From: Azoarcus sp.
Lineage (GTDB): Bacteria; Pseudomonadota; Gammaproteobacteria; Burkholderiales; Rhodocyclaceae
Direction of reading: 5' to 3'
Assembly: GCA_030604735.1 (NCBI GenBank)
Contig: JAUVVG010000010.1
Span: 26,786 to 90,785, forward strand
DNA length: 64,000 bases
The notes beneath the pieces are model-generated. The model ran no database searches. It saw nothing but the letters and a program-made list of their open reading frames with translations, and was not told the origin of the DNA. This document shows, piece after piece, positions 19,655 to 32,507 of the stretch. A program made the position numbers and the translations under genes. The number at the start of each line of letters is the position of its first letter. The first letter of the stretch is position 1.

Positions 19655-21682
19655 ATGATCGAGTTCGTCAATCGACTGTCGATCCGTTTCAAGCTATGGA
19701 TGGGCTTCGGCGTACTGCTGGCGATACTGCTGGCCGTATCGGTGATCGGTCTGTTCGCATTGCAGAACAGTCGGGACGCTGCGACAACCATGGTGAGCGA
19801 AGTCCAGCCAGCGGCGCTTGCGGCGCTGGAAGTGGATGGTGCCTTGCAACGGGCGACTGCGTCGGTGGGCTTCTACCTGGTCACCCGGGAAGCCGGCTAC
19901 CGCGACGCGTTCGAATCGGATCTGTCCTCCCTGAGCGGGAAGATGGACGGCTTGCGCACCGCGCTGGCGCGGCTTGATAGACCTGCTCAGCGCAGGCAGG
20001 CGGATGAAGTCGCGAACCGGATACAGCGGCTCGCATCGTTCAAGGACGAGCTGCTGCAAGTCGCGGTGGATCCGGTGCTCAACATGCCTGCGATGAACAT
20101 CACCAATCAGTAACTCAATCCGGTTGCGCGAGAGATGCTGCACTACAGCGCGCAGATGATCGCGGTCGAAAGCGCGGCGCTGGACAGTCTGATTCATCGC
20201 GAACTGCTGGCGGCCTTTCATGACCTCCGCTACGCGTTGAGCAATGTAATGAACGGGATTCGCGGATTCGTCGCATTCCGCGATACCGCGTCACGAGAGA
20301 ATACCGAGCTCTACGCGGCCCGTATTCGTGACCTGCTCGAGGCGATCGCCGCACGGCGCGACATGCTCGATTTCGAGCAGGAAGAGGCCATGGATCATCT
20401 GCCGGGTCTGTTCGAGCAACTCGAGCGGGGCTTGCTCGAGCTGTTCGAGGTGCACGGCAGCGATCGCTCGCACCGGGACGCCTATCTGATTCGGACCGAA
20501 GTGGCACCCTTGCTCGCAGAGAGCAGCGCGATTCTGGCCGATCTGGTCGGCGCGCTCCAACGCGAGGTCGATCTCACCAGCGATGCCCTGGTGAACCGGG
20601 TCGATGGCGCGACCCGCTCGATGACTCTGTTGATGATCATCGGTCTCAGCCTGGGTGTGGCCGGCGCGTTCGTGATCGGCATGATGGTGATTCGGCCGAT
20701 TCGCGAGGTCAGCGATGCCATGAACGAGATCGCGGCTGGGGACGGCGATTTGACCCGTCGCCTGGATGAGCGGGGCGGGGCGGAGATCCGGGCATTGGCG
20801 TCGGCATTCAATCGTTTCGTTGACCGGATTCGCGAGACGCTGACCAGCGTCAACGCCGCGGTCGGCAATCTTGCCAATGCGTCACATCAGTTGGCCGAGG
20901 TCACGGCCGCGACCGATCGCGGCGTGGCGACACAGCGTGACGAAACCGATGCCCTGGCGGCCAGTATGAGTCAGATGTCCGCAAGTGTCGTGGTCGTCGG
21001 GGAACAGGCCGAAGCCGCGACTGCGCTGACCGAGGCGTCACGACAGGCGGCGCAGGATGGCGGACGGATCGTGACAGCAACGGTCACGTCGGTGTCCCGA
21101 CTTGCCGAGGAAGTGGCACGGGCTGGCGAGGTGATTGTCCAGCTGGGCGAAGATGCCGCAACGATCACGCCCGTACTCGAAGGCATTCGCGAAGTCGCGG
21201 ACCAGACCAACCTGCTCGCACTGAATGCGGCGATCGAGGCGGCGCGCGCAGGCGAGCACGGTCGGGGTTTTGCCGTCGTCGCCGACGAGGTCAGGAAGCT
21301 CGCCTCCCGGTCTCAGCTCGCGACCGAGGAAATCCGGGTCGTGATGGAGCGATTGCAGGGTGCGGCAGCCCGCGCGGTCCAGGTCATGAATGCCGGCCGT
21401 ACTCAAGCGCAGGATGCGGTGACGGCAGCCGAGAACGTGACAGGTTTTCTCGAGTCGATCACGTCCTCGGTCGGCAGCATCGGCGATTCGAACGTACGGG
21501 TCGCATCGAGTGTGCGGGAACAAACCGTCGTGGCCGAGCGGATGAATGGCAACGTCGATGGCATCCGGGCGGTGGCCGAGCAGCAGGCCGAGCTTGCACA
21601 AGGCTTGATGCGCTCGGTCGATGAACTCGAACAAATGGCCGAGTTGTTGAAGTCGCTGGTCGGTACCTTCCGGTTGAGGTGA
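19655..21682 (+). pseudogene. Methyl-accepting chemotaxis protein interrupted by one in-frame TAA
   Basis: One frame runs from ATG 19655 to TGA 21682 (675 codons) except for TAA at 20111-20113 (codon 153). Codons before it encode TM1 (about residues 14-36) and the first part of a helical periplasmic domain; those after it encode the rest of that domain, TM2 (near 20620), HAMP, and an intact signalling tip ([20 protein letters not shown]). No frameshift is present, and coding signal is good on both sides, so the stop is recent, a sequencing error, or read through. A downstream product from ATG 20135 would lack TM1. The gene is preceded by AGGGAG. Confidence 0.85.
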
Positions 21683-21716
21683 CCGGAACATCGTCCGGGA
21701 CCCCCTCGCCAGTCGT

Positions 21717-21746
21717 GCCGCCCGCCCACCACGATGGCCGGGCGGC
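21717..21746. terminator. GC-rich hairpin between convergent genes
   Basis: GCCGCCCG at 21717-21724 pairs perfectly with CGGGCGGC at 21739-21746 across a 14-nt loop. It sits between the end of the chemoreceptor gene and the end of the ETF-quinone oxidoreductase gene, where a bidirectional terminator is expected. There is no U-tract on either side, so Rho-independent function is uncertain. Confidence 0.45.
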
Positions 21747-21749
21747 GGG

Positions 21750-23387
21750 TCACATACCCTGGTAGATCGGCCCTTCGCCGCCTTGCGGAACCACCCAGTT
21801 GATGTTCTGGGTCGGGTCCTTGATGTCGCAGGTCTTGCAGTGGACACAGTTCTGGGCGTTGATCTGCAGGCGCGGGCCGGCGTCCTCGCGGACGATCTCG
21901 TACACCCCGGCCGGGCAGTAGCGCTGCTCCGGGGCGTCGTACTTGTCGAGGTTCACCCGGATCGCGACCGAGGCATCCTTGAGCTGCAGATGGCAGGGCT
22001 GCTCTTCCTCGTGGTTGGTGTTGGACAGGAATACCGAGGACAGGCGGTCGAAGGACACCACGCCGTCAGGCTTCGGATACTCGATCGGGGTGCATTCGCT
22101 GGCCGGTTTCAGCGTGATGTGGTCGGCCGTGTTGTGCAGCGTCCACGGCGCCTTGCCGCGGAACAGGATCTGGTCCATGCCGAACAGCAGGGAGCCCATC
22201 CACAGCCCTTTCTTCATCAAAGGCTTGAAGTTGCGGGCCTTGTACAACTCGTCGAACAGCCAGCTCTGGCGGAAAGCCTTGGGATAGGCCTCGAGCTCGT
22301 CGCGCTGACGCTCGGCGGCGAGGGCCTCGAAGGCGGCCTCGGCGGCCAGCATGCCTGACTTGATCGCGGCGTGGATGCCCTTGATCCGGGAGGCGTTCAG
22401 ATAACCCGCGTCGTCGCCGATCAAGGCACCACCCGGGAAGGTGGTCTTGGGCAGCGACTGCAAGCCACCGGCCGAAATCGCACGGGCACCGTAGGAAAGT
22501 CGCTTGCCGCCTTCCAGGTAGGCGCGGATCTCGGGATGGGTCTTGAAGCGCTGGAACTCTTCGTAGGGCGAGAGATACGGAGTGGTGTAGTTCAGGCCGA
22601 CGACGTAACCGATCGCGACCAGATTGTCCACGAGGTGATAAAAGAACGAACCCCCATAAGTGTCGTTTTGCAGCGGCCAGCCGGCGGTGTGCATGACCAG
22701 ACCCGGTTTGTGCTGCTCCGGCTTGATCTCCCACAGTTCCTTGATGCCGATACCGTAGCTCTGAGGATCGACCCCCTCGCGAAGATTGAACTTCGCTTCC
22801 AGCATCTTGCCTAGATGGCCCCGGCAACCCTCGGCGAACAGCGTGTACTTGGCATGCAGTTCCATGCCGGGCTCGTGGTGGGGGCCAGGGGTGCCGTCGC
22901 GGTTCAGGCCCATGTCACCGGTGGCGATGCCTTTGACCGCACCGTTGTCGTCGTAAAGGATTTCGGCAGCGGCGAAGCCGGGATAGATCTCGATGCCGGC
23001 CGCTTCGGCCTGCTCGCCCAGCCATTTGGCGAGGTGGCCCAGACGGACGATGTAGTTGCCGTGGTTTTGGAAACAGTCCGGCAGCAGGCTATTCGGGACT
23101 GCACGCGCACTGGTCTCGGTCAGGAACAGGAAACGGTCCTCGGTGACCGCGGTCTTGATCGGCGCGCCTTTCTCCTGCCAGTCCGGGATCAATTCGTTCA
23201 AGGAGCGGGGGTCGAGAACGGCGCCGGAGAGCGAGTGGGCGCCGATCTCGGAACCCTTTTCGATCAGACAGATGGACAACTCCTGGCCCTTTTCGTCTGC
23301 GATCTGCTTGAGCCGGATCGCCGCGGCCAGACCGGCCGGGCCGCCACCGACGATCAGGACGTCGAATTCCATGGATTCACGTTCCAT
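21750..23387 (-). CDS. Electron transfer flavoprotein-ubiquinone oxidoreductase
   Basis: ETF-QO passes electrons from reduced ETF, fed by acyl-CoA and other dehydrogenases, to ubiquinone at the inner membrane. The 545-residue protein has the FAD motif [15 protein letters not shown] near the N terminus, and a C-terminal ferredoxin-like region with four cysteines (CPAGVY and CVHCKTC). The start at 23387 ([15 protein letters not shown]) follows GAGGAG by 6 nt. No etfAB genes are in the window. It diverges from a thioesterase gene, with a shared 185-nt spacer. Confidence 0.96.
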   Translation of the reverse strand: MERESMEFDVLIVGGGPAGLAAAIRLKQIADEKGQELSICLIEKGSEIGAHSLSGAVLDPRSLNELIPDWQEKGAPIKTAVTEDRFLFLTETSARAVPNSLLPDCFQNHGNYIVRLGHLAKWLGEQAEAAGIEIYPGFAAAEILYDDNGAVKGIATGDMGLNRDGTPGPHHEPGMELHAKYTLFAEGCRGHLGKMLEAKFNLREGVDPQSYGIGIKELWEIKPEQHKPGLVMHTAGWPLQNDTYGGSFFYHLVDNLVAIGYVVGLNYTTPYLSPYEEFQRFKTHPEIRAYLEGGKRLSYGARAISAGGLQSLPKTTFPGGALIGDDAGYLNASRIKGIHAAIKSGMLAAEAAFEALAAERQRDELEAYPKAFRQSWLFDELYKARNFKPLMKKGLWMGSLLFGMDQILFRGKAPWTLHNTADHITLKPASECTPIEYPKPDGVVSFDRLSSVFLSNTNHEEEQPCHLQLKDASVAIRVNLDKYDAPEQRYCPAGVYEIVREDAGPRLQINAQNCVHCKTCDIKDPTQNINWVVPQGGEGPIYQGM

Positions 23388-23515
23388 CTGATTCTCCTCG
23401 TTATGTCTGCACCGGCGCGTTGTCCGGTGCGATATGTGTGCATTCAAGTTTAACCCGGTTGCCCAATGCGCTTGTGTCCTTGACGCGGATTCACCGGGGA
23501 TGCCCGTGCGGCATC

Positions 23516-23540
23516 AACATACGGCGCCGTATGTTACATT
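23516..23540 (+). promoter_or_regulatory. 20-bp perfect palindrome overlapping an extended -10 element
   Basis: AACATACGGC directly followed by GCCGTATGTT (23516-23535) is a perfect 20-bp palindrome. Its right end overlaps TGTTACATT (23532-23540), an extended -10 element reading toward the thioesterase gene at 23573. The size and placement fit an operator for a dimeric repressor, for example of the TetR family, that could also reach the divergent ETF-quinone oxidoreductase gene. No regulator gene lies nearby, so the cognate protein is unknown. Confidence 0.55.
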
Positions 23541-23572
23541 ATCGCCGCTTCGATGAACAAATGAGGATGTCT

Positions 23573-23977
23573 ATGAGTTCGGAACGCAAGCTGGTGCATA
23601 CGACGCGCATCCCCGTCCGCTGGGGCGACATGGATGCCTACGGGCATTTGAACAACACGATCTATTTCCGCTATTTCGAGCAGGCACGGGTCGAGTGGGT
23701 CGAGGACCTCGGCTTTCCGGTCAGACCGGATACCGAGACCGGCGTGGTCATCATTAGCGCCGACTGTACCTTCCGGATGCCGGTCAATTACCCGGCGACC
23801 GCGTTGATCAAGGTCTACGCCGGGCAGCCCGGCAGAACCAGCGTGATGAACTGGTATGAGCTCTTTGTCGAAGGTGACGATAAACTGTACGCCGAAGGCT
23901 CGGCCAAGCTTGTGTGGATCAACGTCCCGACGGGCAAGGCGGTGGCGCTGCCCGAGGCCGTCATGAAGGCGCTCTGA
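23573..23977 (+). CDS. Hotdog-fold acyl-CoA thioesterase (4HBT family)
   Basis: This 134-residue protein has the 4-hydroxybenzoyl-CoA thioesterase signature RWGDMDAYGHLNN (D21 at the usual acidic site) followed by YFRYFEQARVEW. It should hydrolyse an acyl-CoA; the substrate is unknown. Three in-frame ATGs lie at 23561, 23567 and 23573; the last is preferred because GAGGA ends about 6 nt before it. It lies downstream of the 20-bp palindrome and opposite ETF-quinone oxidoreductase, which hints at a link to acyl-CoA oxidation. Confidence 0.88.
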   Translation: MSSERKLVHTTRIPVRWGDMDAYGHLNNTIYFRYFEQARVEWVEDLGFPVRPDTETGVVIISADCTFRMPVNYPATALIKVYAGQPGRTSVMNWYELFVEGDDKLYAEGSAKLVWINVPTGKAVALPEAVMKAL

Positions 23978-24028
23978 CAGCGTGTCACGCAATCCAATGA
24001 GTTCAAGAAGAATGCGAGGAGACGTGAA

Positions 24029-24571
24029 GTGTTGATGAATCGTGAGAAGTCGGCATTGTTGATCATCGATGTGCAGGCGCGCCTCGCGCCGGCGATCCAT
24101 GACGGCCAGCAGGTGGTCGACAACTGCATCTGGCTCGCCGGGGTGGCGAGCCAGGTTGGGGTGCCGACCGTCGTGACCGAGCACTGGCCGCAGAAGATCG
24201 GCGGGACGGTCGAGGCGGTCAAGGCGGCGACCGCAGACGCCTGTTACGTCTCCAAGGAGTGCTTTTCGGCCGAGTCTGACGGCGCGCTGAAGGGCACACC
24301 GGTCGAAGGGCGACGTCAGATCATCATGTGCGGGACCGAGGCCCATGTCTGCGTGCAGCAGACCGCGTTGGAGTTGCGCTGGGCCGGCAAGGAGGTGTTC
24401 GTCGTCGCCGATGCCTGTGGTTCGCGTGATCCGGCCAATCGAGATCTTGCCTATGCGCGGATGCGCGCCCATGGCATCGAGATCGTGTCGCGCGAGATGG
24501 TCGCGTTCGAATGGTTGCAACGCGGCGGTACCCAGATGTTCAGCGACGTGATGAAGCGTTTCATTCGCTGA
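24029..24571 (+). CDS. Isochorismatase-like cysteine hydrolase
   Basis: The protein (180 residues) has the family triad by position: D14 in LIIDVQ, K76 in YVSKECFS, and C108 in CGTEAHVCVQQ. It is closest in layout to YcaC-type hydrolases of unknown substrate. GTG 24029, TTG 24032 and ATG 24035 are consecutive in frame; GTG is chosen because GAGGAG at 24016-24021 sits 7 nt before it, whereas the ATG would have a 13-nt spacer. It lies 51 nt after the thioesterase gene and may be co-transcribed. Confidence 0.85.
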   Translation: MLMNREKSALLIIDVQARLAPAIHDGQQVVDNCIWLAGVASQVGVPTVVTEHWPQKIGGTVEAVKAATADACYVSKECFSAESDGALKGTPVEGRRQIIMCGTEAHVCVQQTALELRWAGKEVFVVADACGSRDPANRDLAYARMRAHGIEIVSREMVAFEWLQRGGTQMFSDVMKRFIR

Positions 24572-24597
24572 AACCGATCGGGTTTGGCGCCCGGCTT

Positions 24598-25764
24598 TCA
24601 GTTCGAATCGAGCGCGAGCGGGAGTTCCACCTGCACCGGCTGAGTAGCCGATTCGGCCAGGTCCGAGATCGGCGTCAGCGACCCGACCCGCACGCCGAGC
24701 AGTCGCAGGCGCCGGTCCAGCGGGATGCGCTTGAGGCATTCTCCGGCCGCACGACGAATCGCGGCGGCTTCCATGATCGCGCTGGGTAGCGTCTGGTCCC
24801 GCGTTACGGTGCGGAAGTCCTCGTAGCGCAGCTTGAGGCCTATCGTCCGCCCGGCATAGCCCTTGCGTTTCAGGTCTCCAGCGACCCGGATGCACAAATC
24901 GGTGAAGATTTCGCTCAACAACGCTTTATCGGCACGTGGGTGGAGATCTCGTTCGAAGGTGGTCTCGCGGCTGATCGACTTGGGCTCGGAGTAGGTGACC
25001 ACCGGTCGATCATCCTCGCCATTGGCGGCCAGGTGCAGCCATTCCGCGTAGTTGCGCCCGAAGTGGGTTTGCAGCAAGTCCAGCGCAGCCTCGGCCAGTT
25101 GGCCGATCCGCGTGATTCCGAGCGCACCGAGTTTTGCGACCGCACGTGGTCCGATGCCGTTGATCCGGTTCACGGGTAGCGGCCAGATCCGGGTGGGAAT
25201 CTCGCTCTCGGTCAGGATCGTGATCCCGTCCGGTTTATCGAGTTCGGATGCGATCTTGGACAGGAGTTTGTTGGGCGACACGCCGATCGAACAGGTCAGG
25301 CCGGTCGCGTCGAGGACCGCGTTCTTGATCGTCGCGCACAGTGCGGCGGTGTCGCCTGGCACCTGGGTCAAGTCGATGTAGATCTCGTCGATGCCCCGGT
25401 CTTCGATCTCGGGTGCGATCGTGGCGACCGCCGTCTTGAACAGGCGGGAGTAGTGACGGTAGGCCTCGAAATCGGCCGGTAGCAGATAGGCCGCCGGGGC
25501 GAGCCGGGCGGCCTTCATCAGGCCCATGCCGGACGAGACGCCGAGCGCGCGCGCCTCGTAGGTCGCGGTCGTGATGACCCCTCGACCGACATAGCTCGAC
25601 AGCCGTGGAAAGCGTGACGGTTCGCCTTGTACCGATTGCGCCGCAGCCGCACGCCGGCCTCCGATCACGACCGGCTGCCCGCGCAGTTCCGGATATCGGA
25701 GCAGTTCCACCGACGCATAGAAGGCGTCCATGTCGAGATGGGCAATGCGGCGGTCGGACTTCAT
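24598..25764 (-). CDS. dinB: DNA polymerase IV (DinB, Y-family)
   Basis: DinB is an error-prone translesion polymerase. The 388-residue protein begins with HLDMDAFYASVE (metal Asp11) and carries DRGIDEIYIDL, the second catalytic acidic motif. HhH region sequence INGIGPRAVAKLGALGI follows. The C terminus contains QVELPL, a likely beta-clamp-binding motif. No LexA box (CTGT-N8-ACAG) is seen in the 55 nt before the gene, so SOS control is not evident. It converges with the hydrolase gene 26 nt away. Confidence 0.96.
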   Translation of the reverse strand: MKSDRRIAHLDMDAFYASVELLRYPELRGQPVVIGGRRAAAAQSVQGEPSRFPRLSSYVGRGVITTATYEARALGVSSGMGLMKAARLAPAAYLLPADFEAYRHYSRLFKTAVATIAPEIEDRGIDEIYIDLTQVPGDTAALCATIKNAVLDATGLTCSIGVSPNKLLSKIASELDKPDGITILTESEIPTRIWPLPVNRINGIGPRAVAKLGALGITRIGQLAEAALDLLQTHFGRNYAEWLHLAANGEDDRPVVTYSEPKSISRETTFERDLHPRADKALLSEIFTDLCIRVAGDLKRKGYAGRTIGLKLRYEDFRTVTRDQTLPSAIMEAAAIRRAAGECLKRIPLDRRLRLLGVRVGSLTPISDLAESATQPVQVELPLALDSN

Positions 25765-25815
25765 GATCGGCGGACGATACCCGATTCCGAGAATATTGGG
25801 TCATGATCCCTCGGG

Positions 25816-26062
25816 AGATCGGTGCATCGTCTGGAAGCTCGTGCCGGTGGCAGATCGGTGAGGGTGATCGTCCGTGCGGCTCCGACAGCCACTCGCGCTG
25901 CCGCTGTAAGGCGCGCTCCGCTGCGATCCCTGAACTCGCCCTTCGGGCTCAGACAGCAGGGATCGCGGCCGCTACGCGCACCAACAGCGGCATGCGCTCG
26001 GGCTGAGTCGCCGCCCGAACGATCACCCTCACCGATCAACGTCACCGTCTTCGTCACCGATC
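25816..26062. repeat. Large near-palindromic noncoding element
   Basis: The 400-nt gap between dinB and the next gene holds nested inverted repeats. A 19-nt arm at 25853-25871 (GATCGGTGAGGGTGATCGT) has a perfect complement at 26019-26037. Inside, GCCGCTGT (25900-25907) pairs with ACAGCGGC (25984-25991), GCGCG (25911-25915) with CGCGC (25975-25979), and GCGATCCCTG (25923-25932) with CAGGGATCGC (25957-25966); GCCC-TTC-GGGC caps the apex. Outside, GATCGGTG at 25817-25824 pairs with CACCGATC at 26055-26062. The whole could fold into one long hairpin. No coding frame is convincing. It may be a MITE- or REP-like element or a structured RNA. Confidence 0.75.
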
Positions 26063-26164
26063 ACCCCCAATGACTCTTCACACATTCAGGGTTATCGCCG
26101 CTTGTCCCGCTGGCCGGGCGCAGATAATCTGGGACCTCGATTCTGGTCTGACCGGAGGCCTGCG

Positions 26165-26992
26165 TTGAAAGCTATGCTCGGATTCATCGCGACCGGCCTG
26201 GCGGCCTATATCGCTCTGGTCGCGATCATGTATCTGACCCAGTCACGCCAGGTGTATTTCCCGACGTCGGCCCTGGTCACCGATCCGGCGGCGCACGGCA
26301 TGGCGTACGAGGATGTCTGGCTTGGCACCTCGGATGAGGTGCGATTGCACGGCTGGTTCGTGCCGGCGGACGAACCGAGGGGCACGCTGCTGTTCCTGCA
26401 TGGCAACGCGGGCAACATCTCCCACCGCATCGACTCGATCCGGATCTTCCGCGAACTCGGCCTTTCGGTGCTGATCATCGATTACCGTGGCTACGGGCAA
26501 AGCGAAGGCGCACCGACCGAGGCCGGCACCTACCGTGATGCCGAGGCGGCGCTGGCCTACCTGCGCAGCGAGCGTGGTATCGCGGCCGACGAGGTCGTCG
26601 TATTCGGCCGCTCACTCGGCAGTGCGATCGCGGCCCGGTTGGCGGCGACCGAAACGGTCGGCGCGCTGATTCTCGAGTCTGCCTTTACCCGGGCGGTGGA
26701 TCTCGCGGCCGATCTGATGCCGTGGTTACCCGTTCGCTGGATACTCCGTTTCGAATACGACACGCTCGATGCGGTGAAGAGCATCCATGTGCCCTTGTTG
26801 GTGATCCACAGCGTCGGAGACGAGATCGTGCCGTTTCATCATGGGCGTAGGATCTTCGAGACGGCCAACGAACCCAAGCGCTTTCTCGAAATCCAGGGTG
26901 GCCACAACGATGGTTTCCTGCGCAGCAAGGCGGCCTACATCGAGGGGCTGTCGGCGTTTCTTGCGATGCCTCGTCAAGCACTACCGGAGTGA
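26165..26992 (+). CDS. Membrane-anchored alpha/beta hydrolase (BEM46/ABHD-like)
   Basis: This 275-residue protein has an N-terminal membrane helix, the oxyanion motif FLHGNAGN, the nucleophile elbow GRSLGS (S150), and plausible acid and base at D219 (HSVGDEIVP) and H247 (GGHNDGF). It is probably an esterase or lipase-like enzyme facing the periplasm; the substrate is unknown. TTG 26165 is chosen as start since GGAGG at 26154-26158 is 6 nt before it; ATG 26174 would be 15 nt away. GATAAT at 26123-26128 may be the -10 element. Its 3' end overlaps the convergent gene by 19 nt. Confidence 0.85.
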   Translation: MKAMLGFIATGLAAYIALVAIMYLTQSRQVYFPTSALVTDPAAHGMAYEDVWLGTSDEVRLHGWFVPADEPRGTLLFLHGNAGNISHRIDSIRIFRELGLSVLIIDYRGYGQSEGAPTEAGTYRDAEAALAYLRSERGIAADEVVVFGRSLGSAIAARLAATETVGALILESAFTRAVDLAADLMPWLPVRWILRFEYDTLDAVKSIHVPLLVIHSVGDEIVPFHHGRRIFETANEPKRFLEIQGGHNDGFLRSKAAYIEGLSAFLAMPRQALPE

Positions 26993-27843
26993 CGGTCCGG
27001 TTCGACCCGGCGGGTGCCGACCGTCCAACCGACCAAGGCGGTTGCGGCGCCAGTCAGCAGGTGCTTGATGGTATGGCCACTGATCATACCGTGGGTGAGC
27101 GCGAAGATCGGATCATCCAGCCAGTCCCCCAGCATGCCGACCAGGAATAGCACATAGGCCAGAACATAAAGCTGCCCGCGCGAATAAGGCGTCCGTAGCA
27201 ACAGTAACGCCGGTGGCAGCAGGAGCATGAACACATGCAGCAGAAAATACGGTCTCAGGTCGCCAGCGCCCACGAGTTCCCCCTGGTACCAGTAGAGCAC
27301 GCACAGCGGTCCGAAGAGGACCCACGCATGGAGTGTCAGCCGGGACGCACGGTCCAGCGAGATCCGCTCGGCGATCAGCATCGCGGGCAGGGCGGTGAAC
27401 GCCAGGCTCAGCGGCAGCCGATCCCAGAACAGACGGTCGGTGCCCGGTGAGAGGTGGTACCAGGTCGAGCCTAGCGAAGTCAGCGAGATCGCGGCGAAGA
27501 AGGTAAGTGCGAGATGCCGCTCGGTTGCCGTTCTGAAGACACCGTGTCGCAATGTCATCAGCAGACCGAACGCTCCGCCCGCCAGCAGCGCGAGATTGCT
27601 CGACACGTCGGCGAAGTTGTTCAGGTCGAAGTGTTCGCGTTGATCCGCGAAGTCGTGGTAGTCGATCGGCTGCGGGATCGGAGCTAGCGAAAACATCGCG
27701 ATCGACAAGGCCAGCAGATAGCACAGCGGAAGCAGCAGGGGTATCCATTCCAGCCAGTCGGCGGTATGGTCGCGCGCGGCTCGCGTCCGTTCGTGGTCTG
27801 GACCTCGCTTGTGCGGATCGTGTCGGAGAGGTGGGGTATTCAT
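26974..27843 (-). CDS. CREST-superfamily / alkaline ceramidase-like membrane protein
   Basis: The 289-residue protein has about seven to eight membrane helices. Conserved positions resemble the CREST hydrolase superfamily: an Asn/Asp-rich ADVSSNLALLAGG, STWYHLSPGTDRLFWDRLP, and a C-terminal GHTIKHLLTG, giving the Ser/Asp/His set used by ceramidases and PAQR proteins to bind zinc. The substrate in a bacterium is unknown; hydrolysis of an amide-linked lipid is an inference. It converges with and overlaps the alpha/beta hydrolase gene by 19 nt and diverges from pyrG. Confidence 0.78.
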   Translation of the reverse strand: MNTPPLRHDPHKRGPDHERTRAARDHTADWLEWIPLLLPLCYLLALSIAMFSLAPIPQPIDYHDFADQREHFDLNNFADVSSNLALLAGGAFGLLMTLRHGVFRTATERHLALTFFAAISLTSLGSTWYHLSPGTDRLFWDRLPLSLAFTALPAMLIAERISLDRASRLTLHAWVLFGPLCVLYWYQGELVGAGDLRPYFLLHVFMLLLPPALLLLRTPYSRGQLYVLAYVLFLVGMLGDWLDDPIFALTHGMISGHTIKHLLTGAATALVGWTVGTRRVEPDRHSGSA

Positions 27844-27858
27844 CGCTAACGAGGATGA

Positions 27859-29652
<1,794 letters not shown>

Positions 29653-29671
29653 AGTCAAAGGAGGTCGATCA

Positions 29672-30508
29672 ATGAAGCTGTGCAATTTCGATGTCGGTCT
29701 GGACAAGCCGTTTTTCCTGATCTCGGGGCCGTGCGTCATCGAGTCCCGCGAGATGGCGCTGGACACCGCCACCCGGCTTCGTGATATCTGCCTGGAGTTG
29801 GGCATCCCCTTCATCTACAAGTCGTCCTACGACAAGGCCAACCGCAGCTCCGGCAAGTCTTATCGTGGGCTCGGGATGGAGAAGGGGTTGGAGATCCTCG
29901 CCGAAGTGCGCGAACGCGTCGGTGTGCCGGTGTTGACCGATGTGCATGCGATAGACGAGATCGCGGCGGTGGCAGCCGTCGTGGACGTGCTGCAGACGCC
30001 GGCCTTCCTGTGTCGTCAGACCGATTTCATCCATGCGGTGGCGGCCTCCGGCAAGCCGGTCAACATCAAGAAGGGCCAGTTTCTCGCGCCGGGCGACATG
30101 AAGCAGGTCGTCCTGAAGGCGCGCGAAGCAGCCGGGGGCACCGACACCATCATGGTGTGCGAGCGGGGCGCCTCATTCGGTTACAACAATCTGGTGTCGG
30201 ACATGCGCAGTCTTGCGATCATGCGTGAGACCGGGTGTCCGGTGGTGTTCGACGCGACCCATTCGGTGCAGCTGCCTGGCGGCCAGGGCAGTTCGTCCGG
30301 CGGTCAGCGTGAATTCGTGCCGGTGCTGGCCCGCGCCGCGGTCGCGGTCGGCGTGGCCGGCGTGTTCATGGAGTCCCACCCGGATCCGGCGAATGCCTTG
30401 TCGGACGGACCGAACGCGTGGCCGTTGGACAGAATGCACGCCTTGCTGAGTTCGTTGCGCGATATCGACCGGCTGGTCAAGCAACAGGGTTTCCTGGAGC
30501 TGGCTTGA
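29672..30508 (+). CDS. kdsA: 3-deoxy-D-manno-octulosonate 8-phosphate synthase (KdsA)
   Basis: KdsA condenses arabinose 5-phosphate and phosphoenolpyruvate into Kdo-8-phosphate for lipopolysaccharide. The 278-residue sequence has [22 protein letters not shown] and [12 protein letters not shown], all typical of KdsA. AAGGAGG precedes the ATG. It sits 19 nt after pyrG; enolase, which makes its substrate PEP, is two genes downstream. Confidence 0.98.
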   Translation: MKLCNFDVGLDKPFFLISGPCVIESREMALDTATRLRDICLELGIPFIYKSSYDKANRSSGKSYRGLGMEKGLEILAEVRERVGVPVLTDVHAIDEIAAVAAVVDVLQTPAFLCRQTDFIHAVAASGKPVNIKKGQFLAPGDMKQVVLKAREAAGGTDTIMVCERGASFGYNNLVSDMRSLAIMRETGCPVVFDATHSVQLPGGQGSSSGGQREFVPVLARAAVAVGVAGVFMESHPDPANALSDGPNAWPLDRMHALLSSLRDIDRLVKQQGFLELA

Positions 30509-30562
30509 GTTTTCCCGAGCCGGGACTGCTCACGATTCGGAAGAGGACAGGATGCGTCACGC

Positions 30563-32174
<1,612 letters not shown>

Positions 32175-32197
32175 TCTAAATCCACAAGCACTGCTGA

Positions 32198-32473
32198 ATG
32201 CGCTGGACGTTAATCATTCTGGTCGGGTTGGTTCTAGCGCTTCAGTATCCACTCTGGATGGGCAAGGGTGGCTGGTTGCGCGTCTGGGAAGTAGACGCGC
32301 AACTCGAGGCCCAGCGGGAGGTCAATCGCGGTCTGGAGCAGCGGAACGCCAGTCTCGAGGCCGAGGTGGTCGATCTCAAATCCGGGAACGAAGCGATCGA
32401 GGAACGCGCCCGTTTCGATCTTGGCCTGACCAAACCGGATGAAATCTTCGTGCAGGTGCCGGAGCGGGATTGA
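32198..32473 (+). CDS. ftsB: Cell division protein FtsB
   Basis: FtsB is a bitopic divisome protein working with FtsL and FtsQ. This 91-residue protein has a short N-terminal tail, one membrane helix (residues 3-20), a periplasmic coiled coil rich in Glu/Arg/Gln (about 30-65), and the ARFDLGLTKPDEIFVQVP region typical of FtsB. It follows eno as usual; ispD, often next, is absent here. Confidence 0.95.
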   Translation: MRWTLIILVGLVLALQYPLWMGKGGWLRVWEVDAQLEAQREVNRGLEQRNASLEAEVVDLKSGNEAIEERARFDLGLTKPDEIFVQVPERD

Positions 32474-32478
32474 GACCT

Positions 32479-32507
32479 TACCTGATCAACGCACCGTACG
32501 TCAGGTA
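32479..32507. terminator. Stem-loop between convergent ftsB and NlpC/P60 genes
   Basis: TACCTGA at 32479-32485 pairs with TCAGGTA at 32501-32507 over a 15-nt loop. It lies just after ftsB and includes the last codons of the convergent NlpC/P60 gene. There is no U-tract, so the terminator call is tentative. Confidence 0.35.

Noticed and set aside
25765..25820. LexA box for dinB
   Set aside because: No CTGT-N8-ACAG or close variant is present before the start codon.
25816..26062. Integron attC site
   Set aside because: The element is longer than most attC sites, and I do not see the paired core sites (RYYYAAC and GTTRRRY) at the ends, nor an integrase.
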